Shown here piece after piece: positions 1-5,938 of a stretch of 12,753 bases of DNA. This DNA comes from JACKJP01 sp050186955 (lineage in GTDB: Bacteria > Pseudomonadota > Alphaproteobacteria > Rhizobiales > Tepidamorphaceae): NCBI GenBank assembly GCA_050186955.1, contig JBFWXZ010000080.1, forward strand, positions 1 to 12,753, given 5' to 3'. A model generated the notes under the pieces. That model was not told the DNA's origin. It saw only the letters and a list, made by a program, of their open reading frames with translations, and did not search any database. Each line of letters starts with the position of its first letter. Position 1 is the stretch's first letter. Made by a program: the position numbers and the translations under genes.

Positions 1-45
1 GAGCGGGATGACGTCGATGAGGACCGGGAGGTGGTCGGCGTTCAT
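1..45 (-). CDS. mnhD: Mrp/Mnh antiporter subunit D, N-terminal fragment (partial)
   Basis: Only the first 15 codons are present (MNADHLPVLIDVIPL); the gene continues beyond the left edge. Its ATG overlaps the TGA of mnhC in an ATGA junction, the same arrangement used elsewhere in this operon, which fixes the start. MnhD/MrpD is a large, many-helix subunit homologous to the NuoM/NuoN proton-pumping subunits of complex I and would carry the ion-translocating channel. The fragment itself is too short to prove the family: the call rests on position directly after mnhC, where subunit D follows in both the Mrp and Mbh gene orders, and on a hydrophobic N-terminus starting MNADHLPVL. A different NuoL/M/N-like subunit is possible. 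Confidence 0.7.
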   Translation of the reverse strand, partial: MNADHLPVLIDVIPL

Positions 46-410
46 TTATCCTCGTCCTTCACGCCGAAATTCTCGTCCTCCTCGATGGTCCCGTAGACCT
101 CGTTGATGCGCACCACGAGCCCGAGCCCGAGCGCCAGCGTGGCGACGCCGACGACGATCGCCGTCAGGATCAGCACGTGGGGCAGCGGGTTCGAGTAGAC
201 CTCGATGGCGGGGTCGACGATGGGCGCGGTGCCGCCGAGGATCTTTCCCGGCGAGATGTAGAGCAGATAGACGGAGGTCTGGAACAGCGACAGGCCGACC
301 AGCTTCTTGATCATGTTGCCGCGGGCGACGACGATGTAGAGGCCCGCGACCATCAGGAAGATGGTCACCCAGTGATTGTAGTGCTCGACGACCTCGGAGA
401 GGAATTCCAT
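42..410 (-). CDS. mnhC: Mrp/Mnh antiporter subunit C (NuoK-like)
   Basis: A 122-residue membrane protein homologous to NuoK of complex I, a core part of the multisubunit cation/proton antiporter. Three hydrophobic helices are visible at about residues 14-29, 33-52 and 78-100. The third holds the family's conserved stretch NPLPHVLILTAIVVGVA at 74-90, just after a short loop, and the protein ends in an acidic cytoplasmic tail. The start chosen is the ATG at 408-410, which overlaps the mnhB stop (ATGA). The reading frame stays open upstream to 572, but that extension is arginine-rich and lies over mnhB, so it is not part of the gene. The stop overlaps the mnhD start. Length is typical for the family (roughly 110-125 residues). 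The family call is secure; the exported ion (Na+, K+ or other) cannot be read from the sequence. Confidence 0.93.
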   Translation of the reverse strand: MEFLSEVVEHYNHWVTIFLMVAGLYIVVARGNMIKKLVGLSLFQTSVYLLYISPGKILGGTAPIVDPAIEVYSNPLPHVLILTAIVVGVATLALGLGLVVRINEVYGTIEEDENFGVKDEDK

Positions 411-826
411 CAGCGGCCCCTCCCCGCGAAGGCGTAGAAGATCGCCAGCATGGTCGACGCCACGGTGACGAAGACGCCGACCTCGACGAGGAACACGCCC
501 CATTCCTGCCCGTGCACCTGGTCGTGCGCGAGATGGCTGTAGTCGAGGAAGTTGCTGTCGGTGAACATGCATACGACGCCGACGCCGGCATAGATGATGA
601 CGCCGAGCGGGATCATCCGCTCGACGAGGCCGGGCGGCACCAGCCGCATCGCCGCCGAGAGGCCGAAGATCAGCCCGTAGAGGACGATCGTCGCCGCCGC
701 GATGACGCCGGCCTGGAAGCCGCCGCCGGGGCCGTAGTCGCCGTGGAACTGCACATAGAGCGCGAACATCAGGATGAACGGCATCAGCAGCTTGGTGACG
801 ACGCGGAGGATGACGTCGAGGCGCAT
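410..826 (-). CDS. mnhB: Mrp/Mnh antiporter subunit B (MnhB domain protein)
   Basis: A 138-residue membrane protein of the MnhB/MrpB family, a structural subunit of the Mrp antiporter. The first helix (about 8-26) is followed by the family signature HGDYGPGGGFQAG at residues 28-40. Further helices lie at about 38-60, 71-88 and 109-132. Start is the ATG at 824-826, four bases after the stop of the preceding DUF4040 gene; the open frame continues upstream to 1021 only as a shadow of that gene. The stop overlaps the mnhC start (ATGA), suggesting coupled translation. In Mbh-type clusters the equivalent gene is mbhF. Here it is a separate gene, not the domain fused to MrpA found in group 2 (PhaAB-type) systems. 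Confidence 0.94.
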   Translation of the reverse strand: MRLDVILRVVTKLLMPFILMFALYVQFHGDYGPGGGFQAGVIAAATIVLYGLIFGLSAAMRLVPPGLVERMIPLGVIIYAGVGVVCMFTDSNFLDYSHLAHDQVHGQEWGVFLVEVGVFVTVASTMLAIFYAFAGRGR

Positions 827-830
827 GGCG

Positions 831-1379
831 TCAGTCCTCCTTGCCGCGGCGCTGCGGCCGCCGGGCGCGCGCCAGCAGCAGCAGGACGCCGATGCCGGCG
901 GCGAACACCACCGAGGTCTCGCCCAGCGTGTCGAAGCCGCGGTAGCTGGCCAGCACCGAGGTGACGACGTTGGGAATGCCGGTCTCGGGGACCGAGCGCT
1001 CCATGTACTCCATGCCGACATAGGTGTTGAGCGGCGTGATCGCCTCGCCGAAGGGCGGCAGGTCGATGGTGCCGTAGACGAGCGCGCCGGCGACCACCAG
1101 GGAGACGATGAGCGGCAGGATCGGCGTGTGGACCGGCGGCGCCTCCTCGACCTTGGTGAGGTAGAGCACGCCGAGCATCAGCACCGTCGAGATGCCGGCG
1201 CCGACCGAGGCCTCGGTCATCGCCACGTCGACGGCGTCGAGGACGATCAGCACCGTGGCCATCAGGAAGGAGTAGATGCCCGAGAGGATGACCACGGCGA
1301 ACAGGTTGCGCAGGCGCACGATGCCGATGGTCACGAGCGCCATCAGCGTCAGCAGCACCATGTTGATCGCGGCTTCCAT
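831..1379 (-). CDS. Stand-alone MrpA C-terminal protein (DUF4040/MbhD plus MbhE-like domains)
   Basis: A 182-residue membrane protein matching the C-terminal part of MrpA/MnhA without the large NuoL-like part. Residues 1-75 form three helices (about 3-21, 25-47, 54-74) with the MbhD/DUF4040 signature DVAMTEASVGAGISTVLMLG at 51-70, including a membrane acidic residue, Glu56. A fourth helix (87-105) leads into an MbhE-like segment with NVVTSVLASYRGFDTLGET at 137-155 and a last helix at 156-170. In the archaeal Mbh complex these two domains are separate subunits, MbhD and MbhE; here they are fused. The gene sits between mnhG (7-base gap) and mnhB (4-base gap), exactly where mbhD-mbhE sit in Mbh clusters. 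Automatic annotation often calls such proteins 'subunit A' or 'subunit B'. The missing NuoL-like partner must be encoded elsewhere, perhaps past the left edge. Confidence 0.88.
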   Translation of the reverse strand: MEAAINMVLLTLMALVTIGIVRLRNLFAVVILSGIYSFLMATVLIVLDAVDVAMTEASVGAGISTVLMLGVLYLTKVEEAPPVHTPILPLIVSLVVAGALVYGTIDLPPFGEAITPLNTYVGMEYMERSVPETGIPNVVTSVLASYRGFDTLGETSVVFAAGIGVLLLLARARRPQRRGKED

Positions 1380-1386
1380 GGTTCGC

Positions 1387-1767
1387 CTACTTCTTGTTGT
1401 CGGGATCGAACGGGGTGACGGAGCCGTCGGGCTCGATGATGCCCTTGCCCTTCTTGCCGTCGCGGGTCCGCAGCACCGGCTCGACGCCGAAGGAGAGCGC
1501 GGCGCGGGCGACGGCGTGGGTCGCCACCGGGCCGGTGAAGAAGAACAGCAGGATGATGATCGCGAGCTTCGCCGAGACCAGGGTGAGGCCGGCCTCGAAC
1601 ATCAGGCCGACGAGGATCAGCATCGCGCCCAGCGTGTCGCTGACCGAGGTCGCGTGCATCCGGGTGTAGACGTCGGGCATGCGGTTCAGGCCGATGGCGC
1701 CGACTACGACGAGGAACGAGCCGATGCCGATCAGCGCGTAGGCGACGATGTGCTGCAGCATCTCCAT
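1387..1767 (-). CDS. mnhG: Mrp/Mnh antiporter subunit G
   Basis: A 126-residue protein of the MnhG/PhaG family, a small subunit of the Mrp antiporter. Three helices are visible at about 7-27, 44-60 and 64-92. The family signature GLNRMPDVYTRMHATS lies at residues 26-41, in the loop after helix 1. The C-terminal 30 residues are a charged, lysine- and aspartate-rich cytoplasmic tail. The start ATG (1765-1767) overlaps the mnhF stop in an ATGA junction; a second in-frame ATG two codons later is possible but lacks the overlap. Mbh counterpart: MbhC. Length is normal for the family. MnhG and MnhF have no complex I counterpart and mark this as Mrp/Mbh-type. Confidence 0.95.
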   Translation of the reverse strand: MEMLQHIVAYALIGIGSFLVVVGAIGLNRMPDVYTRMHATSVSDTLGAMLILVGLMFEAGLTLVSAKLAIIILLFFFTGPVATHAVARAALSFGVEPVLRTRDGKKGKGIIEPDGSVTPFDPDNKK

Positions 1768-2045
1768 CAGTCGGGCTCCTCGCCGCCGCGATGGCCGAGA
1801 TCGCCGAAGCGGAAGAACTTGAGCACCGCCAGCGTGCCGATGACGTTGAGCAGCGCGTAGGTGATGCCGATGTCGAGGAACTCCGGCCGCCCGGTCAGGA
1901 AGCCGAACAGCGCCAGCAGCAGGATGGCCCCGGTGCCGATGGAATTGGCGGCGACGAGCCGGTCGAAGACGGTGGGTCCGCTCAGTGCCCGCAGGATGGC
2001 GAGCGCCATGGCGACCAGCACGGCGAAGGAGGCGGCGGCGATCAC
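1767..2045 (-). CDS. mnhF: Mrp/Mnh antiporter subunit F (GTG start)
   Basis: A 92-residue, three-helix protein of the MnhF/PhaF family. Helices lie at about 2-20, 34-52 and 58-77. The conserved loop SGPTVFDRLVAANSIGT is at 22-38 and PEFLDIGITYALLNVIGTLA at 54-73. The start is a GTG (2043-2045) whose last bases form the mnhE stop (GTGA overlap). This matches the coupling pattern of the operon and gives a normal family length; the longer open frame up to 2363 is an arginine-rich shadow of mnhE. The third helix ends FFRFGDLG and a short charged tail follows. The Mbh equivalent is MbhB. The GTG start may lower its translation unless it is coupled to mnhE. Confidence 0.93.
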   Translation of the reverse strand: MIAAASFAVLVAMALAILRALSGPTVFDRLVAANSIGTGAILLLALFGFLTGRPEFLDIGITYALLNVIGTLAVLKFFRFGDLGHRGGEEPD

Positions 2046-2524
2046 GCGTTGCTCCCCTCGAAGGACTTGACGCGGCGGTCCATGGTGCCCTCGGCGGTCG
2101 CCTCGGCGCCGTCCTCGGTCAGCGCGTGGACGAGGATGTAGCCGTCGCTGAAGGAGACCAGCGTCGAGATGGTGCCCGGCGTCAGGGTGATCGAGTTGGC
2201 GTAGGTGGTGACGCCGACGGCGGATTTCTGCGTCACCTTGACGCGGATGAGGGTCGGCGAGATGGGCAGGCCCGGCGACAGGATCGTCTTCGTCACGTCC
2301 CGGGTCGACTTGACGATCTCCCAGGCGAGCCACGGCCAGTAGGTGAGCGCGCCGGCGAGCCACTCATAGGGGTGGCCCTCGTCGTCGATCGACTCCATGC
2401 GGCGGGCGAAGGCGGCGAGCGCGATGGCGGACAGGACGCCGGCGCCGATCAGCCACGGCGTATAGTGACCCGAGAGAACGAGCCAGAACAGCAGCAGGAA
2501 AAATACCAGCGCCGCTACGCGCAT
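2042..2524 (-). CDS. mnhE: Mrp/Mnh antiporter subunit E, first gene of the operon
   Basis: A 160-residue protein of the MnhE/PhaE family. Two N-terminal helices (about 4-18 and 22-40) are followed by an amphipathic Trp-rich segment (53-72) and a cytoplasmic domain with the family signature YANSITLTPGT at 108-118. Start is the ATG at 2522-2524; a purine-rich GGGGAGGGGG tract lies upstream, somewhat far for an ideal ribosome site. The frame is open to 2686, but that stretch lies in the divergent promoter region and has no MnhE character. It is the first gene of the cluster, since upstream DNA reads the other way into msrB. The E-first order is that of Mbh (mbhA) rather than of classical mrpA-first operons. 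Confidence 0.94.
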   Translation of the reverse strand: MRVAALVFFLLLFWLVLSGHYTPWLIGAGVLSAIALAAFARRMESIDDEGHPYEWLAGALTYWPWLAWEIVKSTRDVTKTILSPGLPISPTLIRVKVTQKSAVGVTTYANSITLTPGTISTLVSFSDGYILVHALTEDGAEATAEGTMDRRVKSFEGSNA

Positions 2525-2767
2525 CGTGCTGTTTATCCCCCTCCCCGCTCGCCTCGACACGAGGCGGCCCGTTGCCGGTCCTTCATATACGATTCGCCAT
2601 GCCGGGACAGACAAACCGGGCAGCCGCGACGCCGTTTGCCGTGCGTTGACAAAAGGTTGAGCGTCGAACCACTTTGAGCGGGACAATGCGATACCTAAAT
2701 CGGGGCAGCAACAAAAACCGGTCTCGCGGTGAAATAGTTTTTCCCCCCGATTAACGAGGACCCCTCA
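2525..2767. promoter_or_regulatory. Divergent promoter region between mnhE and msrB
   Basis: A 243-base gap between two divergent genes with no convincing coding sequence, and noticeably more A+T than its surroundings. It must hold promoters for both the antiporter operon and msrB. On the plus strand a perfect TTGACA lies at 2646-2651, but no good -10 box follows at 16-18 bases. On the minus strand TTGTCT (plus 2609-2614) and TATATG (plus 2584-2589) lie 19 bases apart and would start mnhE mRNA about 50 bases before its ATG. An msrB ribosome site (GAGG, 2756-2759) precedes the ATG by eight bases. The region's role is certain from gene orientation; the boxes are weak guesses. Confidence 0.4.
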
Positions 2768-3202
2768 ATGAGCCCGAAAATCATCAAGAGCGACGCCGAA
2801 TGGAAGTCGCAGCTGACGCCCGAGCAGTACCGCGTCACCCGCAAGCACGGCACCGAGCGCGCCTTCACGGGCCCGTGGAACGACGTCAAGGAGGCCGGCA
2901 CATTCAAATGCGTGTGCTGCGGCGCGCCGCTGTTCGACGCCGGCACCAAGTTCGATTCCGGCACCGGCTGGCCGAGCTTCTACAAGCCGATGGAGGGCGG
3001 CGCGGTGGACGAGCACGAGGACCGCTCGTTCTTCATGCGCCGCACCGAGGTGCGCTGCGCGGCCTGCGACGCGCATCTCGGCCACGTCTTCCCCGACGGG
3101 CCGAAGCCGACCGGAATGCGCTACTGCATCAACGGCAATGCGCTCGATTTCGAGGGCGCCGGCGGGGCGGCGGCAGAGGACGACAAGCCCGATGCGGTCT
3201 GA
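2768..3202 (+). CDS. msrB: Peptide-methionine (R)-S-oxide reductase MsrB
   Basis: Reduces the R form of methionine sulfoxide in proteins back to methionine, normally using thioredoxin, in the cytoplasm (no signal peptide is seen). The 144-residue protein is a complete SelR domain. Zinc ligands are Cys48/Cys51 (FKCVCCG) and Cys97/Cys100 (VRCAAC). The substrate motif GTGWPSF is at 65-71 and the catalytic cysteine is Cys120 in MRYCINGNAL. Where many MsrB proteins carry the resolving cysteine (SGCGWPSF) this one has Thr66, so recycling must use another cysteine, such as the extra Cys50, or reduction of the sulfenate directly. Start ATG has a GAGG site eight bases upstream. The last 11 bases overlap ptrB, suggesting co-transcription. 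The family is certain; the thiol mechanism is inferred. Confidence 0.96.
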   Translation: MSPKIIKSDAEWKSQLTPEQYRVTRKHGTERAFTGPWNDVKEAGTFKCVCCGAPLFDAGTKFDSGTGWPSFYKPMEGGAVDEHEDRSFFMRRTEVRCAACDAHLGHVFPDGPKPTGMRYCINGNALDFEGAGGAAAEDDKPDAV

Positions 3203-5294
3203 CGGCGGCAGGGGCGGCAGCCCGGCGGCGCCGCTGGCCGAAAGGCGGTCGTCGCGGTCGAGCCATCACGGCGTGGACCGCGACGATCCCTATGGCTGGC
3301 TGCGCGCCGACAACTGGCAGGCGGTGATGCGCGATCCCGGCGTCCTGCCGGCCGACATCCGCGCCCATCTGGAAGCCGAGAACGCCTATGCCGACGCGGT
3401 GCTGGAGCCGGTGAAGGGCCTGCGCGAGACGATCTTCGCCGAGCTCAAGGGGCGCATTCCCGAGGACGACGCGAGCGTGCCGATGCCCGACGGGCCGTGG
3501 TGCTATGGGGTGCGTTTCGTCGAGGGCGGCCAGCACGCGAGACTCGTGCGCCAGCCGCGCGAGGGCGGCGAGGAGACGGTGATGCTCGACGGCGACAGGG
3601 AGGCCGAGGGCAAGCGCTTCTTCCGCCTCGCCGGCGCCTCGCACTCGCCCGACCACCGCTACCTCGCCTGGGCCTGCGACGAGGCGGGGTCGGAGTTCCA
3701 CACGCTGCGCATCCGCGACCTGGAGACCGGGGAGGACCTCCCCGAGGCGATTCCCGACACCAGCTCCGGCGGCGCCTGGTCGGCCGACAGCCGCCACGTC
3801 TTCTATGTCAGGCTCGACGCCAATCACCGCCCCTGCGAGGTCTATCGCCACGAGATCGGCACCCCGGTCGCCGACGACGCGCTGGTCTATCGCGAGGACG
3901 ACGCCGGCATGTTCATGGGGATCGGCAAGACCCAGTCCAGCCGCTTCGTCATCATCGACTGCCACGACCACGAGACCGGCGAGGTGCGCCTCATCCCCGC
4001 CGACGATCCGGCCGCCGAACCGCGGCTGATCGCGGCGCGCGAGACGGGCGTCGAATATTCCGTCGACGAGGCCAACGGCACCCTCTACATCCGCACCAAC
4101 GCCGACGGCGCGGAGGACTTCAAGATCGTCACCGCGCCCGCCGGCGACCCGGGCCGCGAGAACTGGCGCGACCTCGTGCCGCACCAGGAGGGGCGCTACC
4201 TGCTGCAGGCGACCTCCTACCGCGACCATCTGGTGTGGCTGGAGCGGGTCGAGGGCCTGCCGCGCATCGTCATCCGCCGCCACGAGGACGGGGCGAGCCA
4301 CGCCATCGCCTTCGAGGAAGAGGCCTATTCGCTCGGCATCGCCGACGGCTACGAGTTCGCCACCGACGATCTGCGCTTCACCTACTCGTCGATGACGACG
4401 CCGAGCGAGACCTGGGACTACGACGTCACGACCCGCGAGCGCACCCTGCGCAAGCGCCAGGAGGTGCCCTCGGGCCACGATCCGGCGGCCTATGTCACGC
4501 GCCGCATCTTCGCCGCCGCGAGCGACGGCGAGACGATCCCGATCACCCTCCTGCACCGCAGGGAAACCGCCGAGGACGGCAGCGCGCCCTGCCTGCTCTA
4601 CGGCTACGGCTCCTACGGCATCACCATTCCCGCCGCCTTCAACTCCAACGCCATCTCGCTGGTCGACCGCGGCTTCGTCTACGCTGTGGCGCATATCCGC
4701 GGCGGCCGCGACAAGGGCCAGCGCTGGTACCGGCGGGGCAAGCGCGAGCACAAGGCGAACACCTTCAGCGACTTCATCGCGGCGGCCGAGCACCTCGCCG
4801 CCAAGCGGATCGTCGACGGCCGGCGCATCATCGCCCAGGGCGGCTCGGCCGGCGGCATGCTGATGGGCGCCGTCGCCAACATGGCGCCGGAACGCTTCGC
4901 CGGCATCATCGCCGAGGTCCCCTTCGTCGACGTGCTGACGACGATGCTCGACGAGACGCTGCCGCTGACGCCGCCGGAATGGCCGGAATGGGGCAACCCC
5001 ATCGCCAGCGTCGAGGCCTACCGGGTCATCGCCGCCTATTCGCCCTACGACAACGTCACCGACCACGACTATCCGGCGATCCTCGCGGTCGCCGGCCTGA
5101 CCGACCCGCGCGTCACCTACTGGGAGCCGGCGAAGTGGGTGGCCAAGCTCAGGGCGCACAACACGGGAAACCGGCCGATCCTGCTCAAGACCAACATGGA
5201 TGCCGGCCATGCCGGCGCGGCGGGGCGCTTCGACCGCCTGAAGGAAGTGGCGCTCAACTACGCCTTCGCGCTGATGGTCGCCGGGGAGGCCTGA
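3192..5294 (+). CDS. ptrB: Oligopeptidase B, serine peptidase family S9A
   Basis: A 700-residue cytoplasmic peptidase that cuts short peptides after Arg or Lys. It has the prolyl-oligopeptidase layout: an N-terminal lead with HGVDRDDPYGWLR (26-38), a seven-blade propeller (about 75-420) that gates access by size, and a C-terminal alpha/beta hydrolase domain (about 430-700). The catalytic triad is Ser552 (GQGGSAGGML), Asp638 (GLTDPRV) and His673 (DAGHAGA), with spacing close to E. coli OpdB (Ser532, Asp617, His652). GYGSYG at 471-476 forms part of the active-site region. Glu596 aligns with one of the two S1 glutamates described in enterobacterial enzymes; the second is Pro598 here. Start is the ATG overlapping msrB by 11 bases, preceded by GAGG; longer reading into msrB is unlikely. 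Two bases separate it from the next gene. Confidence 0.93.
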   Translation: MRSDGGRGGSPAAPLAERRSSRSSHHGVDRDDPYGWLRADNWQAVMRDPGVLPADIRAHLEAENAYADAVLEPVKGLRETIFAELKGRIPEDDASVPMPDGPWCYGVRFVEGGQHARLVRQPREGGEETVMLDGDREAEGKRFFRLAGASHSPDHRYLAWACDEAGSEFHTLRIRDLETGEDLPEAIPDTSSGGAWSADSRHVFYVRLDANHRPCEVYRHEIGTPVADDALVYREDDAGMFMGIGKTQSSRFVIIDCHDHETGEVRLIPADDPAAEPRLIAARETGVEYSVDEANGTLYIRTNADGAEDFKIVTAPAGDPGRENWRDLVPHQEGRYLLQATSYRDHLVWLERVEGLPRIVIRRHEDGASHAIAFEEEAYSLGIADGYEFATDDLRFTYSSMTTPSETWDYDVTTRERTLRKRQEVPSGHDPAAYVTRRIFAAASDGETIPITLLHRRETAEDGSAPCLLYGYGSYGITIPAAFNSNAISLVDRGFVYAVAHIRGGRDKGQRWYRRGKREHKANTFSDFIAAAEHLAAKRIVDGRRIIAQGGSAGGMLMGAVANMAPERFAGIIAEVPFVDVLTTMLDETLPLTPPEWPEWGNPIASVEAYRVIAAYSPYDNVTDHDYPAILAVAGLTDPRVTYWEPAKWVAKLRAHNTGNRPILLKTNMDAGHAGAAGRFDRLKEVALNYAFALMVAGEA
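5283..5289 (+). promoter_or_regulatory. Strong ribosome binding site deciding a GTG start
   Basis: GGGGAGG lies inside the last codons of ptrB, seven bases before the GTG at 5297. The reading frame of the isochorismatase-like gene is open far upstream through ptrB with no nearby ATG, so this site is the main evidence that translation starts at the GTG. Confidence 0.7.
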
Positions 5295-5296
5295 CG

Positions 5297-5851
5297 GTGC
5301 TGCTGGAGCGGGGGAAATCGCAGCTTCTCGTCGTCGACCTGCAGGAGAAGCTGTTCCCGGCGATTCATGGCGGGCAGGCCGTCGTCGCGCGGGCCAAGGT
5401 GGTCATCGAGGCGGCGCGCGTCCTCGGCGTCCCGATCACCATCAGCGAGCACAATCCCGCCGGCATCGGCCATACCGTCGCGCCGATCCTCGAGACGGCG
5501 GGCGACGCCGCCGTGACGCTGGCCAAGATGAAGTTCTCCTGCGCCGCCGACCCGGCGATCGGCAAGCGGCTTGCCGGCTTCAAGCGCCGGGGCCGGCCGC
5601 AAGTCGTCGTGCTCGGCACCGAATCCCATGTCTGCGTCGCCCAGTCGGCGCTCGACCTGGCCTCGCGCGGCTATTCGGTGGCGCTCGTCGAGGACGCCGT
5701 CGGCTCGCGCAACCCGGCCTCGGTGGAAACCGCGCTGATGCGCATGGCCCGCGCCGGCATCGAGATCGTCAATGCCGAGATGGTCGTCTTCGAATGGATC
5801 GGCGATTCCGCCGACCCGGTCTTCAGGCGCCTGCTGCCGCTGATCCGCTGA
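5297..5851 (+). CDS. Isochorismatase-like cysteine hydrolase
   Basis: A 184-residue cytoplasmic hydrolase of the isochorismatase-like (cysteine hydrolase) superfamily, nearest to the YcaC-type members of unknown substrate. The superfamily triad is visible: Asp14 (LLVVDLQEKL), a lysine in LAKMKFSC (Lys77 by alignment with the usual EKxxFS pattern; Lys79 is adjacent) and Cys113 (GTESHVCVAQSAL). The gene starts with GTG after a strong GGGGAGG site, two bases beyond the ptrB stop, so it is very probably expressed with msrB and ptrB. True isochorismatases and nicotinamidases have extra features not seen here, such as a nicotinamidase metal site DxHxxH after the first strand. A role in clearing small reactive amides or esters is possible but not shown. 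The superfamily is secure, the substrate unknown. Confidence 0.88.
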   Translation: MLLERGKSQLLVVDLQEKLFPAIHGGQAVVARAKVVIEAARVLGVPITISEHNPAGIGHTVAPILETAGDAAVTLAKMKFSCAADPAIGKRLAGFKRRGRPQVVVLGTESHVCVAQSALDLASRGYSVALVEDAVGSRNPASVETALMRMARAGIEIVNAEMVVFEWIGDSADPVFRRLLPLIR

Positions 5852-5891
5852 GGCGCGCAGCGCGCGAGGCATTTGCGCGGCCTTCCCGCAC

Positions 5892-5907
5892 GCTGCTAGA
5901 TAGCAGC
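5892..5907. promoter_or_regulatory. 16-base inverted repeat upstream of gcdH, possible operator
   Basis: GCTGCTA-GA-TAGCAGC is a perfect inverted repeat with seven-base arms and a two-base centre, ending 31 bases before the gcdH ATG. No T run follows, so it is a poor intrinsic terminator. A two-fold site of this size in front of a catabolic gene suits a dimeric regulator. A weak TTGCGC (5873-5878) lies at about the right distance for the repeat to cover a -10 region, but the match to a sigma-70 promoter is poor. It could also be a hairpin between two transcripts. Confidence 0.35.
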
Positions 5908-5938
5908 AACCAACGGAAGCCAACGGGAACGACACGCG

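Noticed and set aside
2646..2651. Perfect TTGACA as a proven msrB promoter
   Set aside because: No -10 sequence better than two of six matches lies at 16-18 bases, and the ATG is over 110 bases away; kept only as a remark in the intergenic entry.
3129..5210. A 693-codon open frame on the minus strand opposite ptrB
   Set aside because: It is exactly antisense to a gene with a complete catalytic triad, has no recognisable domain, and its Val/Asp/Arg/Gly/Ala-rich make-up is what GC-rich codons give in the complementary frame.
3497..5296. Open upstream extension of the isochorismatase-like gene through ptrB
   Set aside because: The extension is an Arg/Pro-rich shadow of ptrB; the GTG at 5297 has a strong ribosome site and gives a protein starting just before the conserved first strand.
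5853..5865. GCGCGCAGCGCGC inverted repeat after the isochorismatase-like gene as a terminator
   Set aside because: The centre is a single base, no T run follows, and such runs of GC are expected by chance in this composition.
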